Below are positions 15,857-24,086 of a DNA stretch of 64,000 nt, piece after piece; positions within the stretch are counted from its first letter, which is position 1; every line of letters begins with the position of its first letter. Under the pieces are notes generated by a model. It searched no databases and was not told the DNA's origin. It worked only from the letters and a program-made list of their open reading frames with translations. The DNA is from Pseudodesulfovibrio sediminis. GTDB lineage: Bacteria > Desulfobacterota > Desulfovibrionia > Desulfovibrionales > Desulfovibrionaceae. A program made the position numbers and the translations under genes. The stretch lies in assembly GCF_020886695.1 (NCBI RefSeq), contig NZ_AP024485.1:1187001-1251000 (forward strand), written 5' to 3'.

Positions 15857-17032
15857 ATGAGCATTTCAGAACGTTGCTGCGGCATTACCCCCTTCCTGGT
15901 CATGGAACTCAATGAAAGGGCCGAAGAGATGGAACGCGAGGGTGACTCGGTCATCCGCATGTGCGTGGGCGAACCGGACTTTGATACCCCCAAATGCATC
16001 AATCGCGCTTCCTGTGAAGCTCTCGAAAAAGGGCAGACACATTACACCCACTCGCTGGGACTCAAGGAACTGCGTCAGGCTATCGCGGACGATCACAAGG
16101 CGCGCTACGACATTGACGTGGACCCGGCCAACATTGCGGTCACCCAGGGAACCAGCCCGGCCATGCTCGCCCTGTTCTCCACCATCCTCGAAGCAGGAGA
16201 TCAGGTCATCACGTCTGACCCCTGTTATGCCTGCTATGACAACTTCATCACCTTTGCCGGAGCCAAACCGGTCAAGGTACCGGTCAGTGAAGACGACGCC
16301 TTCCAGTACCGCGTGTCCGCCATTCGTGAAGCACTGGAAGCCAATGACCGCATCAAGGCCATCCTCATCAACTCCCCGGCCAATCCCACAGGCACCCTGC
16401 TCTCGGCAGAACGCATGGACGCCATTGCCAAGCTCGCAGAAGAAAAGGACATCTGGGTTATCTCGGATGAGATTTACCACGGCCTGGTCTACGAAGGGAA
16501 AGAGCATTCCATTCTTGAATTCACGGACAAGGCATTCGTACTCAACGGATTTTCCAAACTCTATGCCATGACCGGCTGGCGACTGGGATACATGATCGCC
16601 CCGCCCCATTTCATGCGCACACTCCAGAACCTCTGCCAGAACTTCTTCATTTCCGCCAACACCATGGCGCAATGGGGCGGCATCGCGGCCCTCAAGGAAT
16701 CCGCAGAGGACGTTGAACGCATGAAGACCATCTACAACAAGCGACGCGTCTACATGATCGACCGTCTCAAGAAGATGGGTTTTGCCATGAAGCATGAACC
16801 CACCGGCGCATTCTACGTGCTGGTGAACATGCGTCACCTTGCCGAAAAATTCGGCGGCAGCTCATTGAAGCTTGCGTATGACATCCTGGAAAAAGGCAAG
16901 GTCGCCCTGACCCCGGGCATTGATTTCGGAGAAGGGGCGGAAGGCTATATCCGCTTCTCCTATGCGACATCAATGGAGCACATCGAGGAAGGCATGAACC
17001 GGCTTGAAACCTACCTCGAACAATACGCCTGA
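15857..17032 (+). CDS. Class I/II PLP-dependent aminotransferase (AspC/AlaT-like)
   Basis: A 391-residue fold-type I aminotransferase of the I-gamma subgroup. Seen: 'CVGEPDFDTPKCI', 'YTHSLGLKELRQAIA', 'TQGTSPAMLALFSTI' (phosphate loop), 'INSPANPTGTLL', 'ISDEIYHGLVYEG' and the Schiff-base lysine in 'NGFSKLYAMTGWRLGY'. These enzymes use aspartate, alanine or aromatic amino acids with 2-oxoglutarate or pyruvate; the substrate is not set by the motifs. I chose ATG at 15857; an in-frame TTG at 15842 would add five residues. It is monocistronic, between two terminators. Confidence 0.9.
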   Translation: MSISERCCGITPFLVMELNERAEEMEREGDSVIRMCVGEPDFDTPKCINRASCEALEKGQTHYTHSLGLKELRQAIADDHKARYDIDVDPANIAVTQGTSPAMLALFSTILEAGDQVITSDPCYACYDNFITFAGAKPVKVPVSEDDAFQYRVSAIREALEANDRIKAILINSPANPTGTLLSAERMDAIAKLAEEKDIWVISDEIYHGLVYEGKEHSILEFTDKAFVLNGFSKLYAMTGWRLGYMIAPPHFMRTLQNLCQNFFISANTMAQWGGIAALKESAEDVERMKTIYNKRRVYMIDRLKKMGFAMKHEPTGAFYVLVNMRHLAEKFGGSSLKLAYDILEKGKVALTPGIDFGEGAEGYIRFSYATSMEHIEEGMNRLETYLEQYA

Positions 17033-17051
17033 ACACGTTGAAACGTCTTGT

Positions 17052-17089
17052 AAAAGCGGGAGCATGGTGACCATGCTCCCGCTTTTTTT
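17052..17089. terminator. Bidirectional terminator between two convergent genes
   Basis: AGCGGGAGCATGG (17055-17067) pairs with CCATGCTCCCGCT (17071-17083) over a 3-base loop, with an A-run before and a T-run after. It serves the aminotransferase on the plus strand and, overlapping its last codons, the peroxiredoxin-like gene on the minus strand. Confidence 0.93.
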
Positions 17090-17735
17090 ATAGCTGCTTC
17101 AACGCCTCGACCACCTTGGCTGGTTCAAGTCGTTTCGTATGGTCCACATCTGCAAAGTGACTGGCCACAGAGCCATCTGTTTTGATGATATATGTGGCAG
17201 TAACAGGCAGTTTGAACGAATCGTCACCGTATGAGGCCGGAATATCAATGCCGAAGCGGGCATATATCGGGCGTAATTTCTCGGGCAGAACAAAGGCCAA
17301 ACCAAAGGATTCAGCCACCGTATTCCCCTTGTCAAACAGGATATCAAAGGGCAACGCGTCCTTTTCCGAAACCGACAGGGATTCATCCGGGACTTCCGGC
17401 GTTATGGCCACCAATTGTGCGCCGACGGCTTTGATCGCAGGGAGTTCCCGTTGTAGAGCGGCCAGCTCCAGATTGCAGTATGGACACCACCCGCCGCGGT
17501 AGAAGCTGAAAACAACCGGCCCGTCCTTGCAATATCCGGCCAATGTCCGCGCCTCTCCCTTATGATTGCGCAGAGTGAAGTCAGGAACCTGTTCCCCATC
17601 CTTGAGGGCCTGATCCCCGACACCCATGGCTTTCAGCTCCTGAGTGACTTGTTCCATGGTATTGAGGTCATCCGCAGACACCCTCTGCTTCTTTACTGCT
17701 TCGAACTTGGTAATCTGTGTATTAAGATCAGTCAT
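17088..17735 (-). CDS. Peroxiredoxin-like AhpC/TSA-family protein
   Basis: A 215-residue thioredoxin-fold protein. 'GEQVPDFTLRNHKGEARTL' opens the domain and 'VVFSFYRGGWCPYCNLEL' carries a CxxC pair (Cys84, Cys87) where typical peroxiredoxins have a Thr-x-x-Cys. It therefore belongs to the peroxiredoxin-like group that may reduce peroxides or disulfides with the pair. A helical N-terminal extension of about 45 residues precedes the fold. 'PVTATYIIKTDGSVASHF' is the usual late strand. There is no signal peptide. GGAGAA precedes the ATG. In an anaerobe it would plausibly serve oxygen defence, but that is inference. Confidence 0.86.
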   Translation of the reverse strand: MTDLNTQITKFEAVKKQRVSADDLNTMEQVTQELKAMGVGDQALKDGEQVPDFTLRNHKGEARTLAGYCKDGPVVFSFYRGGWCPYCNLELAALQRELPAIKAVGAQLVAITPEVPDESLSVSEKDALPFDILFDKGNTVAESFGLAFVLPEKLRPIYARFGIDIPASYGDDSFKLPVTATYIIKTDGSVASHFADVDHTKRLEPAKVVEALKQL

Positions 17736-17970
17736 TCAACATTCTCCTGAGCATGAACGTGCATCCGCGCACAGTACAGCATACACTTTTTTAGGAGAGA
17801 TGAAAGAATGATATTATATTCATATAAGGTGTATCAGAATCGAACACAAAAGACGTGTGGGGCACAACACACAGTGTATTTCAGAGTATGTATTGCACAT
17901 AATACAATAAACATGACTTATAAAACAGGAAATACGACAGACATACGACTTTCCAGACCAAGAAGCACAC

Positions 17971-18585
17971 TCAAACCATAATATCCAGACCTTTGTATAT
18001 CCCGCCTCCTGATCCGAGCAACAGCCCACCGCCTTGATACAAGGTGGAGATATCCATATTGGACGCATACCACAGAGACAGTGCCTCCACCTGAAGTGAC
18101 TGTCCCATTTCACTCGGCGTCAGTCGATTTTCTGCTATATCAGCAAGTTTACCGAGCCTGAACGCTTCGCCGAATGTTTCTATACGGCTGGGGTTTGCGG
18201 TGAAATAGGCGTTGATCATGTCTTTGTCTCCATGCTCTCCAGCCACGGAGATACTCCCTGCCGTGTCATACATGAGCCGAAACGGTGCGGTTACTTTGAC
18301 GCCGAGTTCAGCCAGATCATCACAGACGGCACGATTCCAGTCAGACTGCAATGCCGTATACTGCTCGACAATTTCCCGAAAGGAGACACTGCCAGCCGAC
18401 CGTGAAGGCACGTTACTCAGAATTGACTGTATGAACTGACGAGTATTCGCATCCTGATTCTCGCCCGATTCATGACGGTTTTTTGACTGGTCAGCACCCA
18501 GAGAGAAGTCCACGTCCGACTGCGTGCGGCGGGACTGCTTGTATCCGTACCCTTGTACAGTATGATCAATAGGTTGTGTGGGCAT
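17971..18585 (-). CDS. Conserved-looking protein of unknown function
   Basis: A 204-residue protein that I do not recognise with certainty. The first 55 residues are polar and look disordered. From about residue 65 it reads as a folded unit: 'VSFREIVEQYTALQSDWN', 'GVKVTAPFRLMYDTAGSISV', 'GEHGDKDMINAYFTANP', then helices to a glycine-rich end 'GGGLLLGSGGGIYKGLDI'. There is no signal peptide, membrane segment or metal motif. TGGAGG precedes the ATG at 8 bases, and codon use resembles its neighbours, so it is a real gene. It is divergent from the ComFB-domain gene over a 152-base spacer. The 235 bases between its stop and the peroxiredoxin-like gene are AT-rich and empty. Confidence 0.75.
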   Translation of the reverse strand: MPTQPIDHTVQGYGYKQSRRTQSDVDFSLGADQSKNRHESGENQDANTRQFIQSILSNVPSRSAGSVSFREIVEQYTALQSDWNRAVCDDLAELGVKVTAPFRLMYDTAGSISVAGEHGDKDMINAYFTANPSRIETFGEAFRLGKLADIAENRLTPSEMGQSLQVEALSLWYASNMDISTLYQGGGLLLGSGGGIYKGLDIMV

Positions 18586-18666
18586 GGCGACCTCCAGGCC
18601 ATAGACAAAGACTCTCTATCCACACGTCTCCCCAACCCTGATACAGCACAAAACGTACCAGATGCA

Positions 18667-18695
18667 TTGCACGGAACTGGAAACGATTGTATGCT
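18667..18695 (+). promoter_or_regulatory. Predicted sigma-70 promoter of the ComFB-domain gene
   Basis: TTGCAC (18667-18672), a 17-base spacer and TATGCT (18690-18695) give a near-consensus housekeeping promoter. The transcript would start near 18702, leaving a leader of about 36 bases that contains the GGGAG ribosome site. Confidence 0.6.
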
Positions 18696-18737
18696 TATAT
18701 CAAACCGGGATAACCTCGAACGCCAAGGGAGTACCCC

Positions 18738-19034
18738 ATGTCTTGCAAGCCACTGATCATCAAGGATGTCGATGTCTCCAGCATCTCCAACCGCAACAAG
18801 AGGCGCGTCGTCGAACTCATCCCTGTAATCATTGATGAATATTATCCTGACTTCATTTTCGAAGATCTGGACATACAGGATATTTTTGCTCTGTCGCTGA
18901 ACCTTATCCCAGCCGCCTATGCCCAGACCGGTTCCATCATCATTTCCAACCGTATTTCCGACTACGAAATCAACAACAAGATCCGCATAGCCATAGAACG
19001 TGTATTGGACAACCCGACACGGGGCGGTAATTGA
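18738..19034 (+). CDS. ComFB-domain protein, possible cyclic-dinucleotide receptor
   Basis: A 98-residue protein made of one ComFB domain: 'NKRRVVELIPVIIDEYYPDF', 'LDIQDIFALSLNLIPAAYAQ' and 'NRISDYEINNKIRIAIERVL'. The name comes from a Bacillus competence gene; in cyanobacteria ComFB-domain proteins (CdgR) were shown to bind c-di-GMP. The Cys-x-x-Cys often seen before the 'DIxALALN' helix is missing here (it reads EDLDIQD), so it is not a zinc form. GGGAG precedes the ATG. It has its own promoter and terminator. Ligand binding and partner are inferred only. Confidence 0.85.
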   Translation: MSCKPLIIKDVDVSSISNRNKRRVVELIPVIIDEYYPDFIFEDLDIQDIFALSLNLIPAAYAQTGSIIISNRISDYEINNKIRIAIERVLDNPTRGGN

Positions 19035-19056
19035 ATTCCTCCCCACAACAACAATA

Positions 19057-19099
19057 AAAGGCGTGTCCCGATTGTTCGGAACACGCCTTTGTCTTTTTT
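19057..19099. terminator. Terminator between comFB-like gene and RND operon
   Basis: AAAGGCGTGT (19057-19066) pairs with ACACGCCTTT (19081-19090) and a T-run follows at 19094-19099. It lies between the ends of two convergent genes and, with its leading A-run, could also work on the minus strand. Confidence 0.85.
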
Positions 19100-19112
19100 A
19101 TTGGGTACGGTA

Positions 19113-22100
19113 TCAGAGTGAGGTATCGCCCTGCTTCCGCGGTTTTTCCATACCAATGACGAACATCAGCAAAGCCGGGATAACAAACACGGTGAACACC
19201 GTGGAAAGCGCCAGCCCGCCAAGGACAACCGCGCCCAGCCCTCGATACAACTCGGAACCGGGACCGGGAGCCACGGCCAGCGGCAGCATGCCGAAAACAG
19301 ACGTGGTTGCGGACATGTAGATCGGTCTGAGGCGCGTCCGGGTCGCCTCAATGACCGCCTCTCTATGCTCCATGCCGTGTTCACGGATGTTCCCCAACGA
19401 CTGATGGACGATAAGGATGGCGTTGTTCACGACCACGCCGATCAGGATGACAAACCCGAGCATGGTCAGAATATCCAGAGGCTGCTGCGCAATGAAGATA
19501 TTCTCCAGCCACAATCCGAGGAATCCACCTGCACCGGCCAGCGGCACGGTAAACAGAATGATCAGCGGGTAGATGAAGTTCTCGAACAGCGCGGACATGA
19601 GCAGATAGGTGATGATGAGCGCCAGGATGAAGTTCCACTTCAACGCGTCGCGGGTCACGGTCAACTTGTCGGCCGCACCGGACAGGCGCACGGACACCCC
19701 TTCCATCAGACCGGTCTTCTGCACGCCGGGTATAAGCTGCTGCTCAATGACTTCCATGGCGCTCTGGAGCGGCATGTCAGTAGGCGGCGTGACCTGCAGG
19801 GTGATGGTACGTTTCCGCTCCAAATGGCGAATCTGGGTCACACCGTAGGTGTTTTCCATGTCGGCCAGAGAAGACAACGGCACGGCCCAGCCCTTGGGCG
19901 TTGCCACCAGTTGGGAATAAAGTTCCTCTGGAGTGGCCACATCCCTTGTGGACCCTTTGAGTACCAGATCGATTTTCTTTTTACCCTCTTCCTTGAAGTC
20001 ACCGATGGTGCGACCATCCAGAATGACATCCAAGGCAGTGCCCAGGTCGGAAGAAGTCAGCCCCACGGCCTTGACGCGGTCACGATACGGATGAAACCGG
20101 ACCTCGGGATAAAGCAGCTCAAGAGACGGAATCGGTCTGATCTGCGCCCCCTGAATGGCCTGGCTGGTCATGCCGAACATGGTCCCGGCGGCCGCCACCA
20201 GCTGATCCAGGTTTTCACCGGAGAAATCAACGTTGATGACACGGCCTTCACCCAGTCCCTGTTCAAAGATGGACGCCTGAAGCGACACCCCGAACATGCC
20301 GGGAATGGAGTTGAGAACACGCATGAACAGCGGGATCAGTCCGGAAGCATTCTGCTCTTCAGTGGAGATGGCGCCAAACAGGTTGATGGTCGGCGCAGAC
20401 ACGAAGAACATGCTTTCTATGCCGGGGATATCGCCCACACGCTTACCCATATACGGCTCAACCTCGTTAAAGACATGCTTACCGATGTCGAACCGTTCCT
20501 GATAGGAGAGTCCCGGCGGCGGGATCAGAATATTGAGCACCAGGTTACGGTTGCCCTGCGGCAGGTACTCCATCTTCGGAAACATGGTCACCACCATGAG
20601 CACGGACATCGCTGTCAGGCAGACAATCGTGACCAACCGATTCACCCAGTTGGCAAGGGACAACCGCAGGAGCGCGGTGATACCGTCAGCCATCTTGCCA
20701 CCAATGGCGGTCAACGGCTTGAGCGCGGCCTTGGCAATGGACAGGCCAGCAGGTTTTCTGGGGCCGTCGGCAGCTTTTCGTTTACCTTGCTTACGCTCGG
20801 CAATGCCATAGAACTGATTGGCAAGCATGGGGATAACCAGGACGGACACGAAGAGAGACAGAGCGATGGCACAGGTCACGGCAATGGCGATGTCCTTGAA
20901 CAACTGCCCGGCCTCCTGTTCCATGAAAACAACAGGCAGGAAGACTGCCACAGTGGTCAGCGTGGAGGCGAGCACTGCCCCCCACACTTCATTGGTTCCG
21001 TCATAGGCGGCCCTGAAGGCGGATTTACCCATATGTCGATGTCGGTCCACGTTTTCGAGCACGACAATGGCGTTATCCACCAACATACCCACGGCAAAGG
21101 AGATACCTGCCATGGACACGATGTTGAGGGACCGCCCCGCTGCCGCGAACATGATGAACGCGCCGATGATGGACACCGGGATACTGACGGCGACGATAAT
21201 GGTGGAACTGAATGACTGGAGAAAAACGAACAGCACCACGATGGCCAGAATGGAACCGATGATGATATTGTTCTGCACCAGGTCGATGGCGCCGTTGATA
21301 TACGGACGCTGATCATACACCCAGTTGAAATGAACGCCTTTTTCAGCCAGAGGACCGGCGTTGAGATCCTCAATAACCTTATGGACTTCATCGGTCATGG
21401 CCAGGACGTTGGTTCCCGGCTCCGGCTTGATGCCGACGACCATGCCGGTCTTTCCATTGTAGAGCATGGCGACCGTGGCTTTCTCGTTGCCGCGGGCCAC
21501 AGTGGCGACATCGCCAAGGGTCACGCGGAACTGGCCGGACGACGAAATCACGACCGACTGAATATCTTCAGGGGTCTTGAACTCGGCTGGCGTACGAATA
21601 CGGTAATCCCGGCGTCCCACGCCGAGGGTGCCTGCTGAAAGCGACACGTTTTCGCTTTTCAGGACGTCTATGAGTTCGGTGACGGTCAGGTTGTACGAGG
21701 CCAGCTTCACGGGATCGACGATGATATGCATCTCGTCTTCCCGCCCACCGCCTACGAACAGATCGGCCACGCCGTTCACGCGCTCGATATATTGTCGGAT
21801 GTCGTTTTCAAAATAGGTCAGGTATGTGGTGATATCCTGATCGTTTCCCGGCAGCGTCTCCAGAATCAGCCAGATGACTGGAGACGTGGACGCGCCGGTG
21901 GCAGAAATGATGGGCCTGTCCACATCATCAGGATATTCAGGTACTTCGTCGAGCTTGTTGGAAACACGCAACAAGGCATTGTCGATCTCGGTACCGATCT
22001 CAAACTTCAGGGTCAGCTCCGAACGGGCGTTGTAGTTGGCGCTCTCCATCTGGGTCAGGCCGGGGATGCCCTTGAGCACCTTTTCCTGTTCCTCGACAAC

Positions 22101-22286
22101 ATCGCGCTCCATTTCGTAGGGCGTCGCGCCAGACCATGTTGTGGTGACGCTGATGACAGGCTCCGTCACGTTCGGCGAGAGCTGATACGGCAGGCTGAAC
22201 AGGGCAACCAGGCCGAACATGGCGACCAGGATGACACCCACGAGCACGGCCACGGGTTTTCGTATGGCGGTTCCTATAATATCCAT
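19113..22286 (-). CDS. RND efflux pump inner-membrane subunit (first system)
   Basis: A 1057-residue AcrB-superfamily permease: one membrane helix, a large periplasmic loop, six helices, and the same again. Typical family pieces are 'RKPVAVLVGVILVAMFGLVA' at the start, 'TTTWSGATPYEMERDVVEE', and 'GISFAVGMLVDNAIVVLENV' in TM4. In AcrB the last has two Asp for proton relay; here the second is Asn. The TM10 Lys of AcrB is also absent ('GVVVNNAILIVHQS'). The proton relay thus differs from the AcrB type, as in several other drug- or lipid-exporting subgroups. It is 9 bases after its adaptor gene, with AGAGG before ATG. No outer-membrane channel gene belongs to this operon. The substrate is unknown. 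Confidence 0.93.
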   Translation of the reverse strand: MDIIGTAIRKPVAVLVGVILVAMFGLVALFSLPYQLSPNVTEPVISVTTTWSGATPYEMERDVVEEQEKVLKGIPGLTQMESANYNARSELTLKFEIGTEIDNALLRVSNKLDEVPEYPDDVDRPIISATGASTSPVIWLILETLPGNDQDITTYLTYFENDIRQYIERVNGVADLFVGGGREDEMHIIVDPVKLASYNLTVTELIDVLKSENVSLSAGTLGVGRRDYRIRTPAEFKTPEDIQSVVISSSGQFRVTLGDVATVARGNEKATVAMLYNGKTGMVVGIKPEPGTNVLAMTDEVHKVIEDLNAGPLAEKGVHFNWVYDQRPYINGAIDLVQNNIIIGSILAIVVLFVFLQSFSSTIIVAVSIPVSIIGAFIMFAAAGRSLNIVSMAGISFAVGMLVDNAIVVLENVDRHRHMGKSAFRAAYDGTNEVWGAVLASTLTTVAVFLPVVFMEQEAGQLFKDIAIAVTCAIALSLFVSVLVIPMLANQFYGIAERKQGKRKAADGPRKPAGLSIAKAALKPLTAIGGKMADGITALLRLSLANWVNRLVTIVCLTAMSVLMVVTMFPKMEYLPQGNRNLVLNILIPPPGLSYQERFDIGKHVFNEVEPYMGKRVGDIPGIESMFFVSAPTINLFGAISTEEQNASGLIPLFMRVLNSIPGMFGVSLQASIFEQGLGEGRVINVDFSGENLDQLVAAAGTMFGMTSQAIQGAQIRPIPSLELLYPEVRFHPYRDRVKAVGLTSSDLGTALDVILDGRTIGDFKEEGKKKIDLVLKGSTRDVATPEELYSQLVATPKGWAVPLSSLADMENTYGVTQIRHLERKRTITLQVTPPTDMPLQSAMEVIEQQLIPGVQKTGLMEGVSVRLSGAADKLTVTRDALKWNFILALIITYLLMSALFENFIYPLIILFTVPLAGAGGFLGLWLENIFIAQQPLDILTMLGFVILIGVVVNNAILIVHQSLGNIREHGMEHREAVIEATRTRLRPIYMSATTSVFGMLPLAVAPGPGSELYRGLGAVVLGGLALSTVFTVFVIPALLMFVIGMEKPRKQGDTSL

Positions 22287-22295
22287 AAAAAACCT

Positions 22296-23366
22296 CTATT
22301 TCTTCTGAACCGGCTGTGCGGCCACAGGTTGATCGGGACGCAACCGCTCGTTCCCCTTGACCACGACGTCCATGCCTTCCTTGAGGACCTTGGACTTTAC
22401 CCCGGCCTCCATGCCACGATACCCGACGACATAGACGGGCATGGGAGCGGCCTTGCCGTCGATCACGGCCCAGACAACCATCTGTCCGCGTGAGGAAATA
22501 ATGGCATCACGAGGGACGATCAGCGTCGTGCCTCCCAACCCCTTGGGCAAAACAACGCGGGCTTCCATACCCTCAGCCAGTGAGCCATCGTTCTTCACAC
22601 GAATCTTGACCGGGAACGTGCGGGTGGCCACATCGCCCTTGGGAATGGCCGCAAAGACCGTACCGGGGATTTCCTTGTCCGCAACCTTGATAGCGACCTT
22701 CAAACCGGGCTTGACCACGCCAAAAGCTTCGCGCGGGGCGTTGACCACCACATCGAACTCATCGTCACGGGCCACAACAGCCACGACTGTCCCGGTGGAG
22801 ACCCACTCACCACGAAAGGCCTTACGCTCGAGCACCACACCGTCAAAGGGAGCACGGATGGTTTTCTTGGACCGCTCAACCTGCAACCGATTGAGAATGG
22901 CCTTGGCCGCAATGGTCCGCTTCTCGGCGGACAGGGCAGCCAGGCGCTTGGAATCGTACTCGCCCTCGGCCACGGTGCGGCTCTTGTACAAGGTCGTCGT
23001 CCGCTGGTTCTCTCTCTTGGCCAGTTCGTAATCGGCCTGCGCCTGATCCATCAACGCCTTGGCATTGGCAATGGACTGATTCAACAGGTCGAAGGAAAGC
23101 TGTACCAGCGGCTGCCCGCTTTTGACGCGCTGACCATCCTGCACGTTCAGGGTCACGAGCTTGCCTTCCACCTCTGCGGCGACATTGGATATCTCAGTAA
23201 AATACACCGTGCCGATAAACTCTGTCTGGGGAGCCATATCTCCGCTGGTGACCTTGTCCACCACCACAGGAGATGGCGGACGTTCACCGCCTTTCTGGGC
23301 CAGGGCCGGAGTTGCAATCACTGCAAGCAACGCTAAAACACAATAAAAAATGCGAAAACGTATCAT
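22296..23366 (-). CDS. RND periplasmic adaptor (membrane fusion protein, first system)
   Basis: A 356-residue adaptor with a Sec signal peptide (residues 1-23, 'ATPALAQ'); no lipobox Cys, so it is soluble or anchored only by contact. The lipoyl half-motifs 'GKLVTLNVQDGQRVKSGQPL' and 'IRAPFDGVVLERKAFRGEWV' flank a short coiled-coil hairpin (about residues 95-160). Barrel and membrane-proximal domains follow, including 'VFAAIPKGDVATRTFPVKIR'. It links the permease to an outer-membrane channel encoded elsewhere. The C-terminus is short and basic ('AQPVQKK'). It is upstream of the permease and downstream of a MarR gene. Confidence 0.92.
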   Translation of the reverse strand: MIRFRIFYCVLALLAVIATPALAQKGGERPPSPVVVDKVTSGDMAPQTEFIGTVYFTEISNVAAEVEGKLVTLNVQDGQRVKSGQPLVQLSFDLLNQSIANAKALMDQAQADYELAKRENQRTTTLYKSRTVAEGEYDSKRLAALSAEKRTIAAKAILNRLQVERSKKTIRAPFDGVVLERKAFRGEWVSTGTVVAVVARDDEFDVVVNAPREAFGVVKPGLKVAIKVADKEIPGTVFAAIPKGDVATRTFPVKIRVKNDGSLAEGMEARVVLPKGLGGTTLIVPRDAIISSRGQMVVWAVIDGKAAPMPVYVVGYRGMEAGVKSKVLKEGMDVVVKGNERLRPDQPVAAQPVQKK

Positions 23367-23435
23367 AATAAACCCACTGTTTCCTTACAGCTTTTCCACA
23401 CTTCAGACGAACATGAAAAGCCATGATCATGCAGG

Positions 23436-23450
23436 CTGTCCCTTGGACAG
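23436..23450. promoter_or_regulatory. Perfect inverted repeat between marR and the RND adaptor
   Basis: CTGTCC-CTT-GGACAG, two 6-base arms around a 3-base centre, in the 154-base gap between the MarR gene and the adaptor gene, all transcribed leftward. It is a candidate operator for the neighbouring MarR protein. No second copy was seen near the marR start, which weakens the idea; a small hairpin is the alternative. Confidence 0.35.
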
Positions 23451-23520
23451 TCCCACAAAAAGACATCATCCCCTGTAGAGGTGTTACTTACAGACATCCA
23501 ACTGACAGCCATGCCGATCG

Positions 23521-23994
23521 CTATCGGCCCGCCCCTTCCCCTCGACAGGCTTCATCCAGGGTCGGCTCCAGAATCTGCCACAGAACACGCTTGCATATTG
23601 CCAACTCTTCAGGATCAATTCCCCGAACCAGATTCGAATAATTTTCAAGAATGGTATCAACGGCTGGCTCCACCAGTTCGCGCCCTGCATCAGTGATAAA
23701 AATATGTTTGACCCGACGGTCTTCCTTACTTGCCTCGCGCCGGACCAGCCCCCGTTTTTCAAGGGCGACAACCAATCGGCTGACCCCGGTCTTCTCCTGA
23801 GACAGGACATTGCACAACCGCCCCTGGCTCAAACCGTCTACCTGGGCCAAGGGGATAAGAACACGGCACTGCTCTACGGTAATGTCCATGCCTTCGTCGA
23901 TAAACCTGGTGGTCAGTTCATTAATAAAGAGCCTGGAAACTTTCCATGACAGAAAGCCCAGAGCCTCACGCGGATTCAGTTTGTCTACGGACAT
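23521..23994 (-). CDS. MarR-family repressor, likely regulator of the first RND operon
   Basis: A 157-residue winged-helix protein. The dimer helix 'LSWKVSRLFINELTTRFIDE', the recognition part 'LSQGRLCNVLSQEKTGVSRL' and the wing 'VRREASKEDRRVKHIFITD' with the conserved Asp-Arg pair are clear. MarR proteins repress efflux genes and release DNA on binding a phenolic or other small ligand. It sits directly upstream of the adaptor-permease pair in the same direction. The ATG at 23994 has no clear ribosome site, so weak or leaderless translation is possible. The ligand is unknown. Confidence 0.92.
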   Translation of the reverse strand: MSVDKLNPREALGFLSWKVSRLFINELTTRFIDEGMDITVEQCRVLIPLAQVDGLSQGRLCNVLSQEKTGVSRLVVALEKRGLVRREASKEDRRVKHIFITDAGRELVEPAVDTILENYSNLVRGIDPEELAICKRVLWQILEPTLDEACRGEGAGR

Positions 23995-24086
23995 TCGAAA
24001 GTTGTATCTGCAACAAAGTTTTCGGTCAACCCATTTTTCGCCCTGACGGGTTGCATTAATAGGAGGATGGTTATACTGTTCCCGCC

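Noticed and set aside
19365-21215. 616-codon plus-strand open frame inside the first RND permease
   Set aside because: Gln/His/Arg/Asp-rich antisense pattern opposite a gene with all RND motifs.
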